Below, one piece after another: positions 46,726 through 57,159 of a DNA stretch of 64,000 bases. The stretch is from Spirometra erinaceieuropaei (taxonomy: Eukaryota > Platyhelminthes > Cestoda > Diphyllobothriidea > Diphyllobothriidae), in contig CACRXP010000227.1 of assembly GCA_902702965.1 (NCBI GenBank), positions 580,790 through 644,789 on the forward strand. The letters run 5' to 3'. The notes below the pieces were generated by a model, which did no database searches, was not told where the DNA came from, and was given only the letters and a program-made list of their open reading frames with translations. The first letter of the stretch is position 1; the number at the start of each line of letters is the position of its first letter. The translations under genes and the position numbers were made by a program.

Positions 46726-47859
46726 AAGGATAGGCTGACGACGGCTAATAAGCCTGAAATGGCCATTCCAGCCTCCCTTGTCTTTGTCGGTAAAGCCATT
46801 CTGCCTATGTCTAAGTGTAATTTACTGTATTTTATCTTTTCCGCAGATTTATACGGACCGTGGGTTTTTTTTAAATTTCTGGTATATTTTCCCTCAACTG
46901 GTTTTTCCAGTTGATTTCATGGGTAAGGTGCTAGTAACTATATCTATTTTATTGTAGTGTGTTTTGTTGTAATGCATTCCTTAATGAGGAAAGAAAAGCC
47001 TAATACAAAGAATCCAACTGTACCCCTAACTTGTTAAGTTTTTATGACAATCTCTTATAAGACGAGGTTGAACAAATTGATTTGGGGTTGCGACATTGGA
47101 TTTCCAGGGGATGGGGGAAGGGACGGAGTTTCAGGGAGGTGACTTACTAAGCTGGAACGGAGGATGTCCGATCAATGTGATTTAAAGTGGCTTGTCACGG
47201 ATCCGCGACCGTTATTCTAGGAGGGTGAAAAAGGGCGCGTTCGCAGGTTCGCGCAGTGCGCTTTAAGGTCGAAATGACGATTGATAATGTTTGCACTGGA
47301 GCACCAGGAACTTATTTATCATCGTGACGATCGCCTCAGTGGTGTCCGAGAATAAATAAAGGTTATATCCAGGGATGTGTCCAAAACCGGAAAACAGTAA
47401 ACAGCCAGTTTCCAGCTCTAGTTGAGGAAAACTCTGATTACTGCAGTGGTGTACGGTCCCATGAAATGAAGCCGACCTCTTTTGTGTGGCTGTTTTCAGA
47501 GCTTAGGGTGATCTTCCTTCTGCAGCCCCCTCGATGCAGGCTTGTTTCCGGAATTTTTGCACATAACTCATACACGCATACATCTGGGAACGACAACTAC
47601 TATGCTGACGTTCTTACTCAAGGAAATTGACTTGTCAGGAAATATTTATTCACACTCTGATGAGCTTGTCCAACCTCTTTCTTCCTCATGTTCATGGAGG
47701 CGTTACCCAGACAGCGAAGACGATTTCTGACCTGAAACATTAGGTGTCATTTCTTCCTAGACGTTGCTAGGACAGTCCGTTTAATGGTCCTGTTGCTGGT
47801 GAGCTTATGGATATCTCCTTAATATGTTCCTGGTACGATCGTTTTAAGTTCGCCAATAT

Positions 47860-47860
<1 letters not shown>

Positions 47861-47901
<41 letters not shown>

Positions 47902-48007
47902 GACTACTACTACTACTACAATTACTAATATCATTACAATTACTACCATCATTGGCACCACCACCACCACCACCACCACCACCACCACCACCACCACCAC
48001 CACCACC

Positions 48008-48039
<32 letters not shown>

Positions 48040-48042
48040 CAA
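47861..48042. repeat. Compound microsatellite (ACT)n ... (CAC)n(AAC)n, right arm
   Basis: Partner of 1764-1917. ACT units at 47861-47919, CAC units at 47956-48022, and an AAC tail at 48023-48042 that is absent from the left arm. Poly-Thr and poly-Pro frames here are not genes. Confidence 0.95.
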
Positions 48043-48598
48043 CTACAATACTTGGGTGGGTGTTCAGTGGAGCTGAGAAAAATTCTCCCGACATACCTGT
48101 TGACTTAAACATACAACTAAGTACCCACATGTTTTAGTTAACCCCATCACTATATAGCCATACTGGCCCGATGAGAATTTACCGAAAGCGAACTTCTGCT
48201 CACCAGATGGTCTCCTTAATAACAGTGTGATTGTTGGCTATAATCTTTACGAGTAAATGCCAACCAAGCAGTCCGTTTTAAACCTGGAACAATGGCATGT
48301 TTCTTGTTTGTACTGATTATTTTGGATGCATGTATAGTGATGAAAATCAATCCTATTTGTCAACGTAAACAAGAGTGGCCTGTTCAGATTCATAAACAGC
48401 CCCACACGATGAAGAACGCGGGTAAACAGAGCTCTTTGTAAAATCATAATAATCCTCCCCTTTGTAGGCACCAGTATCGCCTTTCCCCTTCTGCCGAGCA
48501 GGGAGACTAAGAAAAGTGGGCCACGCATGCAGTCATGAGAGGGTGCGAAAGTGTGTGCACAACGGTCGATTCCACATGTAAGGGAGCCAGGTTTTGGT

Positions 48599-49330
48599 GG
48601 TCTATTGACCAAAGTGTTCAGGAAAGCGACAAATACGATGTAAGTACTGAACTTCAACAGCAACCACCCAATCAGCCACAAAAACAGTTGTGCAAGGACA
48701 CTCTATCGGGTCTTCAAAACCAATGGCTACCCGCGCAACTTCGTCAGCCGGTGCATACACAAAAGGGACGAAAGGACTAACCGCGTGGACACCAAATTTA
48801 GGCAATCGCTTCCGTATGTTAAGAACGTTTCGGAAGCTTTCGGCCGCCTTCTCGCACCACCTGGGGTTAGAGTTGCACCCAAACCGGAGGCAACCATCAG
48901 GCGTCAGTTAATGAAACCAAAAGACCCGCTGCCACGGCAAGAAAAGTCTGGAGTCGTTTATCGGGTCTGGTGCAGTTGCGGACAAAGCAACTACGTCGGA
49001 GAAGCCGGAAGACAGCTCCGAACGCGAATGGCCGAACACGCGGCAGCGGTGCGGCGAAATGACGCTAGCTCTAAAGTTGCGGCCCATTCGACGAGATCCG
49101 GCAGCAAATTCAAATTCGACGAGGCCGAAATTCTCGCAAGAGTTGACAAACGCGTGAGCCGGGAGCTGCTTGAGCCATGGTTTACTGGCCCTCAATCCAG
49201 CAACAAGTGCAATGATCTTCCCATTCCATACTCAGTGCTGAGACTTCGCCTAGGCGGAGGAACTGGCCACGCGGGGAGCGCACAGGTGAACACTTTTCGC
49301 AACATCAGGGTCAGTACGTCAGATGGTTGA
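48599..49330 (+). pseudogene. Penelope-like element, RT C-terminal part plus GIY-YIG domain (family A, right copy)
   Basis: Inverted-duplication partner of 462-1214. The segment VFRKATNTM is followed directly by a TAA stop (near 48640) where the left copy has CAA. The frame is open again from 48785 to the end. GIY-YIG region: VVYRVWCSCGQSNYVGEAGRQLRTRMAEHAAAVR, keeping the Tyr-Val-Gly and both Cys of the SCG zinc-like turn, but Thr of ETGR is Ala. The tail ends with LLEPWFTGPQ and the LPIPYSVLRLRLGG motif. It is 5'-truncated and lacks the RT catalytic core, so it cannot transpose on its own. Confidence 0.85.
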
Positions 49331-49620
49331 GCAATCATCACACCAACATCCAACGCGCTTGATGAAATTGCAGCAGTTAACGGCGCGAATGTCGGCCATC
49401 AAACGGTTATCACACCACGTGCAACGATCCCTGATGAAGAGGGGAGTCGTTAATGTTCATAGGTATGTGGTAGCATGGTAAATGCATCCTATAAATACTG
49501 CAGCTGCTTGTGCATAAACCACCCGTATCTGCTTTTGTCTCTGATGATGGGTTCGAGCAGGAATCCGGAACGTCAGGCTAATAAAGCTCTTGTCCCAACG
49601 ATCGTGTCTCCTTCTTCTAG
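49331..49620 (+). repeat. PLE family A 3' terminal region, right copy
   Basis: Contains CATCCTATAAATACTGCAG (about 49483-49501), the hammerhead-like segment 49541-49574 and the AATAAAGCTCTTGTCCCAAC end block with a polyadenylation-like AATAAA (about 49580). It directly follows the GIY-YIG frame, so this is the element's 3' UTR or pseudo-LTR side. Confidence 0.7.
49541..49574 (+). ncRNA. Hammerhead-like motif, decayed copy
   Basis: Same layout as 16298-16331 with CTGATGAT and the same stem II, but the core GAAAC reads GGAAC. That change hits an invariant A of the hammerhead core, so this copy is expected to be inactive. Confidence 0.4.
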
Positions 49621-49835
49621 TCAGTCCTTTTTTTCCGCACGCCAAAAATGGCAGAGGCACCGATGGCGTTGCTGATTCCAACATCATCTACTCCAATCGT
49701 AGAACAACAGCCACGTCCCCGAGTGCGATCTGGTCGTTCCACCGCCTAGAGCGCGTGTCTCGTGTCACGTGTGTTGAAACACGGCAATCGTGAGTTATGG
49801 CTTTGTCGAGGTCGAGCAGGAAGCTCAGAGGTCAA

Positions 49836-50440
49836 TGTGCGGTAACCCATGCATGCAGACGCGGGGGGGGGAGGGCAAGCACTTCCGGTCTGCGGAGGCG
49901 GATGCGAGAAGGCGGTGAGCGAAAACGCTCAGGATTGTGCATACAAGGGCATCCGAAAGAGGATGAGGTGAGGTCGACCATATGCTTTTGGGAAAGTCGC
50001 TATGCTCCGCGCACGACAGTAGGGTGAGAATGTGGGAATCATAATACTAATTGTGATTTAATGTGTGTTCTCAAGGCACACTCACACCTGGCATTGACGG
50101 TTAGATTGGATTAGGCTGCGATTTTTGTTGAGACCTGAGTTCGAAAACTGGGAGGGGTGGGGGTTATGTGATAAGATGCTTCTGGGGTCTATAACACATC
50201 CACACACTTCATTGCTAGAAGGGACTGCAAAAGCAGCATCGCATTATCTGCCGCTAGCGAAGCCAGACTTGGGACCTGAGACGTCGAACAGCGTTTCCAC
50301 ACCCCCTCCTACTCCCCATAACCCACACTGTGATCGCAGAACCAAGTTTTCCCCTTTGAACGAACTGTTTAAACTAAGGCTGCCTACCATTCATTGCAGT
50401 AATGGGGTATCCTTGTGTCCCAGTGACTGTGGTCCAAGTT
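49836..50440. other. First right-flank sequence without a partner in the window; no gene
   Basis: Begins GTGCGGTAACCCATGCATGC and has a G-rich patch at about 49861-49873. It may pair with sequence left of base 1, outside the window. Confidence 0.5.
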
Positions 50441-50449
50441 CACACATAA

Positions 50450-50830
50450 ATTTCTGGACACACTGCGGTCCGTTTGGGTTAATTAAAGTGACAGATACTT
50501 TGACGCAAGGGGTTAGAAAGACCTGTTCGGCGGATAGCATTGATGAAGAACTTGGAAGAATCCAAGACCAGCTTCGCGCGAACAAGTATCGTGACATATT
50601 TCTTGTGAGGAATCTTACCGTACAACCGGCAAACCGCATCACACCGACGACGGAGAGAAAAACTCTGTCCCTCAACGTCCCCTTTCAAGGGGATGCGACG
50701 AGTGAGCTCCTGAAAAAGTGCCTTGACCGAACCATTTCACGGATCTTTTCGGCAGCAAAAGTTTAGGTGTTGCTTTCTATAAACCCCGTCTTACGCGGGG
50801 AAGGCAAAGCTAAGTTAAAAATCAGACCAC
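50450..50830 (+). pseudogene. Penelope-like element RT C-terminal/linker fragment (family B)
   Basis: Lies in a 213-codon frame (50125-50763). FGLIKVTDTLTQGVRKTCSA, DSIDEELGRIQDQLRANKYR and KTLSLNVPFQGDATSELL are in the order expected of a PLE between the RT domain and the GIY-YIG domain. The frame ends at TAG (50764-50766), just after FSAAKV, and similarity continues weakly to about 50830. The front of the frame shows no recognised part, so only this region is assigned. No catalytic residues remain. Confidence 0.65.
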
Positions 50831-51874
50831 CTCCATGCGCATTTACATCGTATGATAAGCAAAAAGGAAGAAACTCTCATAAAGTTCAGAAACACATGGA
50901 CTCTTTGCTATTTTCTATGAGGTAGTTGACCCAGGTCACGAAACCACGAAGTTAAAAACTAAAGAAAGCGCACTATTTAAGGATGCTTTACCCAAGAGCG
51001 ATTATAATATGGGGATTTAAGGGCCCCTAGCAAAAAACCACTATGTTGTAAGTAGTGCATTTCCTTCAGACTGAAGGCATATTTCAGTTTTTTAGCAGGT
51101 ATGTTTAACCTATCTAAAGAGACATTAATTTGAACTCGAAAGAGCCCAAGACACGACAGGATGAGCTATTTCCGTAGAGCCAATTGTGAGCGCCTCTCTA
51201 CCTTTGTATGTATCCGGTCGCAACCGACGGGACAACGAGGCTCTGGCTCAGTGTTTAGGGGCTCTGGACTTCTAACGAACAGGTCGCGGAATCCAACCTC
51301 AGGTGTCTCACACCTCGAGATTTCGTATGCTTGACGGACGACGGATAGTGAGACAGAAATGGCCATCCCTTTTCTTTACCGGTAAGGCTTTTCTAAGGTT
51401 TCCCAGGGGCTTCATGTGTGCCTTAGACCTGGAATGGGTCTTTCACTGCCTTTTCCTGCAGTTTTTCAAGATCGATCTAAGTCATAGTTGACAGGTGGGC
51501 TTATATTATGTACACGGGTGTCATATACCACAAAATATCCAATTTTTCACTGTTTTTTTAAAGAAAATTCGATGGGTTATGGAAGGGTCGGTGAACTGAA
51601 TCCAGATTTGTCGTGCAAAATGGTTTATGTGTCAGAATAGTAAGGGCAATTTCAAATTCCCCTTGGTATGTCAGGGGTTCCTCTTATTTTACTAAACCAT
51701 AGCAACTACCACAAAGCTTAACGTGGTACGTTGTGGGCTCGGCTGGTAGCCCTTATCCCGTCTGCAAGGCGTCTCCTCATCTCTCTCTAGGTTTTAGGCT
51801 TTACTTTAAGACTTCTTGGTAAAAAAAATCGATAGCTAAGTGACACATTTTGCAAGAATCATCTTTGATAAGGC
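50831..51874. other. No gene; weak dispersed-core match at 51340-51395
   Basis: At 51340-51395 GACGGACGACGGATAGTGAG with AGAAATGGCCATCCC resembles the ~45-bp core. The rest is unassigned. Confidence 0.45.
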
Positions 51875-52080
51875 GTCATCGCCCTCCCCCACCTCCGGCC
51901 TTCTTGACTGTGTTTTGACATTGGGTCCAAAGGGGAAGGGGAAGAGGGTGGGAGACAAGGGTGCGGTAGATGCTGTGCAAGTCTACTACAACCATAAATT
52001 AATTCACGCACAGGCCGTCGTACCTGCTTCACCTATCTGAGGAGCACCCGCTGGACATCGTAGGCAACGAAGGTCGAATT
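51875..52080 (+). repeat. Repeat family C fragment
   Basis: CACCTCCGGCCTTCTTGAC, GGTGCGGTAGATGCTGTGC, AAGTCTACTACAACCATAAA and GGAGCACCCGCTGGACATCG, in the same order as in the left-arm copies. Confidence 0.65.
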
Positions 52081-52089
52081 ATTAGATGG

Positions 52090-54120
52090 ATTCTACAAAA
52101 CATTAAGCGTTGGTGAGCAAATTACTTTTCCAGTGAGACTGGGTGGATTGGTCATTCCAAAATGAGGCCAAATGCTTGCGACTTTCAGTTAGCCGAGAGA
52201 GGATGTTTGTGTGGACCCAATTTCTTTAAAGTTTGATTAAATGTCTACAGTCCTGAATAATCAGGATAAACGCGTGAACTATTTGCGTGAGGGATATTTT
52301 CATCGGTTACGCTGATGGGGGCTGAGAAGCCGACTATTCAGAGTACGCACGTCACCGTGCGGGGATTGGTCAGACATCATAAACTTTACTAATCTGTTTG
52401 GCAACTATGCTATGTAGGTAATATTTTCCAATTGGAAATCTAAAATTCTTATCACTCTTTGACGAGTTTACTGCGCCCCAGTAGTCAGGTCTGCCATCTC
52501 CAGATGTTTCACGCATTCGGTAATGACGTCAGTGCCGTACAGTCTTTGTTGTGAGTAGGTAGAACCCACCCACCTTTATACACACCTGCAGTTCACTCAG
52601 ATAATTATTGTGACCCTGGACTTCTGCACTTCCGCCTTGGCGTTACGCAGCAGCCCTTCCTGCTGATGTTTACGTTCAAAATACGCCATAACAGCAGTGC
52701 TATCAGGTGCCTTGGTGAACGCTTAGATTCTGATAAGTAACTGACTTGTTCTGGACCGGAAGTTGTAATTGGCGGCCTTAGTGGCCTTTGCCAAAGACCG
52801 AATATTGAACAGCACGCGAGGTGCTTCTGGTCATTTTCTACTGCTACGCCTAGTCCAGCCGAAAGCCTGCCGGCCAATCAAGGTCATCTAGACTGATGAT
52901 TCCTAACGAGTAGAATCTAGATCTGGGAAACATAAGACGCGACCGCATAGCAGGATGCTGAAGTCATTTCCAATTCGTCCACGGTCGCCAGTTGCTGATA
53001 TGTTACAGACTACGGCATCAGGACAAGCCGAGAACCGTGATATCATCGGATAAATGCAAACGCAGTCACCGTTGCACTTTTATAAGTCCTCTTTTTTGTA
53101 CTCCTCGGTAGTTTCGCCTCTCCCAGCCACACACTATGGCTTCAGGCTGTTCAGCGGCTAGAGGTCACTTGACCAGTTACGGGACGTGATCTGTGTGCTC
53201 ATGAAGACTGTGAGGGACAGTGTCCTCAGAGGATCGCAGATCCACAGCTAGGCGAGAATGGTAGGCCCGTTAATGTCCATCTTTAAACTGGTTAATCTCG
53301 CGGCTTGGCGGATACTGAAACGACCGGTAAGAGGCCCATACTAAGAAGCCGGTAATTTACCCAGGTTCCAGACAGAGTGGATGATACAAATTAGGGGGAT
53401 AAGCTGTTTGATCCCACCTTGCTCATGAGATCTCCTGGTCGTGAGAGTTATATCGCCTTCTCAAGCTCTGCCCTAAAAATATTCCCTAACTCGCGACTAT
53501 TTTAGTTGCAAAAAGGCTACTATGTTGCGCGTACTTTGCCACTGTCATAGGAAGAAGACTCGCACCCTTAAAGTTCACCCGCAGGGCGAGTCTATGGGTT
53601 GTTTACAGAATACTTGAGAGAGCGTACTAGGAGCACCTTTTAGTGAAGATAAATGGCGTCCTTAAAAGAACAATTAAAACTCTAGAACGCTGTGAAAGAG
53701 TCGCTGTAAATTGAAAGGGTGGGTCAGAAAAGGCTGAAGCGGGCTGATTTTTGGACCTCTCTCATGTGACTGATATTGTTGCATTTGAATAACACGAATC
53801 TTTAACGCAGAACCTCTCAAATTTCAACAGAGTGCAGGGAAAATAGCGCACTTAGTAGACTATGACCTAATTGTCGTTGCGCTGTTGTCTGCCAATATTA
53901 GGAAACTATGACATAATGAAAAATCCTTCGGAGAAAAAGTCAGTCTACATCAGATTAAGTGCCGCAAAGTGGTGCGATTATAACAGGTAACTAAAATCGC
54001 GAAATATCGCTCACAAGGCTAAGTGCGTCTTCAGGGTAGGACGACAAGTGGGCAGACTGTGGTTCATTATATATAATATACTATAATCATATATGTATAA
54101 TCTGGTAGGTAAGTAAGCTA
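52090..54120. other. No gene recognised; AT dinucleotide-rich patch at 54064-54105
   Basis: 2 kb with open frames of at most 90 codons and no domain. TATATATAATATACTATAAT at about 54068 is a short AT palindromic patch. Confidence 0.5.
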
Positions 54121-54130
54121 ATTATCATAA

Positions 54131-54366
54131 AAACAAGAGAGACCGGAATGGCCATTTCTGACTAATTGGCGGTCATCAGCCAGTCATACCCGACCCCAAG
54201 TGTGCATCATTTGAGATTCAAACCCAAACTCATTGATGGAGTGTCAAACCTCCATGACCAAAGATCGCGGTTCAAATCTCGATTGGCCCACATTCGGGGT
54301 TGGTTATGACTGGCTGATGACGGCTTATTAGCCAGAAGTGGCCATTTCAATCTCCCTTGTCTTTTT
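54131..54366. repeat. Head-to-head pair of SINE-like units
   Basis: 54131-54225 and 54269-54366 are inverted copies (core GGCCATTTCTG, GGCGGTCATCAGCCAGTCAT, then a GATTCAAACCC end) with a 43-bp spacer. Each inner end carries a B-box-like sequence (GGTTCAAATCT at 54269-54279; GGGTTTGAATCTC on the minus strand at 54213-54225), as in tRNA-derived SINEs. A convincing A box is not evident. Confidence 0.55.
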
Positions 54367-54369
54367 CGA

Positions 54370-54885
54370 TACTATCTCATTTACCTTTACTAATAGTCAC
54401 TGTGCGACTGCCTGCGAGGGTTCTTGTATGAGCCAAAAGGCCCGACGGGTGAGCACATTTTGTAACCTGATCGGCGACCGCCCATCTGTCATCATAGAAT
54501 ATAATTTCCAGCATTGTATCAAGTCACGTTTGGTTGAGTACTGTCTGCCATACGCCAAGGCTCTCATTACAGCACTATGGACTCGCGTCGCCACGGCTGA
54601 GATCGGAATACGTAGTCGTGTGATGATGGCATGTATCAATCTATTTTTGACTTTAGGACAGGTAGTGTCGGCAAGGCTTCCTGATCGTGAATGCCAGTCG
54701 CCGTGTCCCCATCCGCACACGACTGCAGGCATTCAAATATCCGTCAAAGTAAAATTTTTTGACAGGATCGATCGACGTACGCTACTCTCATGCGACTAAA
54801 ACGAAATCCGTAGTAGAAACAGTCCAGCAGTGCGAACGAAGGATTACGGCACAGGAATATGAACTCCCCGTATTACAGGTGGCGT
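54370..54885. other. Open frame of unknown meaning (about 54428-54799, +)
   Basis: A 120-150-codon frame beginning after the SINE-like unit, with no domain I recognise. A 111-codon frame on the opposite strand overlaps it. No arm copy is available to test selection. Probably chance. Confidence 0.3.
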
Positions 54886-54889
54886 TGTG

Positions 54890-55012
54890 TTAACTTCCAA
54901 ATGTTACTGTTAGGATTTAGAATAGAGGAGTTGAGAGTAGGACTAGAATTAGGAGGGTATGTGTAAGTTTCAAGACAAAGGTCAGAGTTAGTAGCTAGGG
55001 TTAGGATTATGA
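54890..55012. repeat. Degenerate TTAGG-like G-rich tract, left flank of the TIR element
   Basis: Loose repeats of the GTTAGGATT / GTTAGTAGCTAGGG kind, in the opposite orientation to 55212-55413. Together with 55640-55760 it brackets the TIR element, as if the element had inserted into an older telomere-like block. Confidence 0.4.
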
Positions 55013-55027
55013 CTAGAGTGAAAAGTC

Positions 55028-55636
55028 AGATGTGGGTATATAGCCGCACCTGGGGTAAAACAAACCCAGCCAACTGTACCACGGGACCAGAGGTAAAAGG
55101 GGTTTTTACAGGTGGTGCCGGGGAACGCACAGGCGACGAGGTCAAGTAATTGCGTGCAAAAGAAAAGCTATCGGGGATTCGCGGCTGTACTTTGAGTGGT
55201 CTAGAAATAGTTGCCATAACCCCTAACCCCCTTAACCCAAACCCCTAACCCTAACCCTAATCCCAACCATAATCCCAATCCATAACCCCAATCCTGACTC
55301 CTAATCCCTAAACCCAAACTCCTAACACTACCTCTAACCCCAACCCTAACCCTGACTCTTTAATCCAAACACTAACCTAAACTCTTAACTGCATTCCTAA
55401 GCCCTGACCCTGAAACATCCAACGCGAAAGTTGAAAGGAGACGACAGGCCGAAAGTCAAGAAGGACCACCAACATTTGTCCAAGAAAGGTAGATACGGCA
55501 ACAGAGCAACACGGTCGCCAACAGAACACACACCGTAACGCCCAGCAACACTATACCAACGTTATCACACCAAATCAAAGTAATTAAGTAGGTCAACAGT
55601 ATTGTGTCCGTCAGGTGGGGCTACATAACCACATCT
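55028..55636. mobile_element. TIR element with expanded telomere-like tract
   Basis: Begins AGATGTGGGTATATAGCCGC and ends with the inverted form (...CTACATAACCACATCT), giving about 25-bp TIRs. After the 5' TIR it matches 44390-44515 closely. The CCCTAA-like tract is then expanded to about 200 bp (55212-55413), followed by about 180 bp not present in the arm copies. It has no transposase frame. Confidence 0.65.
55212..55413. repeat. Degenerate interstitial telomere-like tract (CCCTAA on + strand)
   Basis: About 200 bp of CCCTAA with frequent variants (CCCCTAA, ATCCCAA, ACTCCTAA). Perfect hexamers are few, so it is old or has been expanded imperfectly. TTAGGG is the usual metazoan, including flatworm, telomere unit. 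It sits inside a TIR element, not at a chromosome end. Confidence 0.75.
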
Positions 55637-55639
55637 TAC

Positions 55640-55760
55640 CGAATTTTAAGGTTAAGGTTGGGATTAGGTTTAGAGGTAGGGGCGGTGGGTGGGTGTTAGG
55701 TTCGCGGTAAGGCATAGGGTTAGTGTTGGTGGTAAATTTATGGGTTAAGATTGGAGTTGC
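55640..55760. repeat. Degenerate TTAGG-like G-rich tract, right flank of the TIR element
   Basis: Units such as GGTTAAGG, GGATTAGG, GGGTGTTAGG and AGGGTTAGTG in G-rich orientation, continuing the theme of 54890-55012 on the other side of the element. Confidence 0.4.
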
Positions 55761-55763
55761 AGT

Positions 55764-56149
55764 TAGTATACGCTCACACGCACTCCCCTAGGGCTTTATC
55801 GCAACGCCGCACCCGTTATAGGGGAGTGCTTAGTTCGGCGCTCAACCCAGGACCTAAGAGAAAGCAGGACGTCGAATAATCACAGGAAATATGCTCTTAA
55901 AGAGTTTCTTTTACGCGTGAATTATTTGTCCGTTTGTTCATGGGAAGCCTTATATTCATCTTTTTAGGTTCATGAAAACGAGGTGATTTTAAAATGAATC
56001 GGCCCCTTCGACGCCGACATGCGCTGAAACCCTAGCGACCCCAATATGTCTACGAATGTATTTCCGAAAGCTGCTCCTTTCTGACTCTCTTATAGGATAC
56101 AATTGTCTCGTTTTATTTAATTACACAAGTTGAGTTCAGGAATTGCTGA
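55764..56149. other. No gene recognised
   Basis: Includes CTCCCCTAGGGCTTTATCGC at about 55784 and its near-mirror TATAGGGGAGTGC, a short imperfect inverted pair. Nothing else seen. Confidence 0.4.
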
Positions 56150-56420
56150 GATAGCACGATGTACCATATTTGACAGTACGAGTGCTAGCTGAAAGCCCAG
56201 ACACGTGTTTCACCGATATCCTGACACTGCATGACACAGCTGCAAGGGGTTCAGCTTATCGGTGGGTCCGCCGGCGTTCACTCTAAGCCTATAAATCTCG
56301 AAAAGACTGATTTACTCCAAATTAGCTCTTTATTTCTGAGGAAATTAAAAAGCTGCAACTGCAGGAATTGCATAATACTCCAACTTGCAGATATCCGGTT
56401 ACATGAAGTTGGAACTGCCT
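56150..56420. mobile_element. Partial fold-back element (family D), internally deleted
   Basis: TGCTAGCTGAAAGCCCAGAC, ACACAGCTGCAAGGGGTTC and GAGGAAATTAAAAAGCTGC match parts of family D at both ends, with the middle much shortened. Confidence 0.5.
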
Positions 56421-57155
56421 TCTAGACGGGCAAAACAAGGAAGCTCTTCGCTGATTTTCTTTCTGGGAACATCGGACCGCGTGTGACCCTTTGAAATGAC
56501 CTGCCAAGCATATTCAACTTATTCAATATGGCGTGCGCGCCCATTTAATTAAGCGGCACTTTAGAACAGTCTAACCATTTTTATTGATAGGAATCTCAAA
56601 CAGCACAGTCGAAATAGACATTAGAGAACCAAAAATAGCCGTTGCTCCTGTCTTTCCTATAACTGTTTATTTATTGTTCAGTTACTAATGACACGATGAT
56701 TGATGTCAGGTTCTCATTCGGAAGGTAACGGACCACGGCATACGAATAGCTAGAAAATATTGCTGCCCCAAATCAGTTATGCGGCCTTAGTTAGATGATA
56801 TATTTCGCATTCAAAACCTTCGAGTCTTCTGCAGGCTTTTAGATGAATGCGTCCCTTTAGAAAACACCTTTTGCGATATACCGTGATAAACACAAAGTCG
56901 GCAGTCATTTAATTCAACACCGTAAACAGATATTTCCAAAAGCGCGACCAGATGTTTATATTAACTGTCATTTCAGAAGAGGGCAGAAGAGGGTCATTGC
57001 TGGGACACGTTGATGACAGTTGGTGGACGAGAAGCTAGAAAACATTGGGTCTAAATGCCAACAACAAAATGACTGGCCATAAGGTAGTTCTGTTTTAAAA
57101 AGTTCAGATATGTACACCCTAAGGACAGGGCTGGCTGTCTCAATAGAAAAAGTGT
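56421..57155. other. No gene recognised
   Basis: AT-rich; open frames below 80 codons with no domain. Confidence 0.5.
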
Positions 57156-57159
57156 TGTC

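Larger units (their letters stand above)
25381..49835. repeat. Right arm of giant inverted duplication
   Basis: Reverse-complement copy of 1-21653. It starts exactly at the base after the single N at 25380 and still matches at 49835, which pairs with base 1. Its length (about 24.5 kb) exceeds the left arm mainly because it contains 32917-36469, which the left arm replaces with 41 N. It also has an extra half fold-back element at about 43195-43428. It lacks the 1.4-kb insertion seen at 7692-9083 and has a shorter AG tract (26081-26100 against 20906-20954). The right arm may continue past 49835 relative to sequence left of the window. Confidence 0.95.

Noticed and set aside
1764..48042. CRISPR array or bacterial operon structure
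   Set aside because: Tandem repeats here are microsatellites without spacers; codon structure and mobile elements are eukaryotic.
55212..55413. A true chromosome end or fusion point
   Set aside because: The tract is degenerate and lies inside a TIR element whose other copies carry shorter versions.
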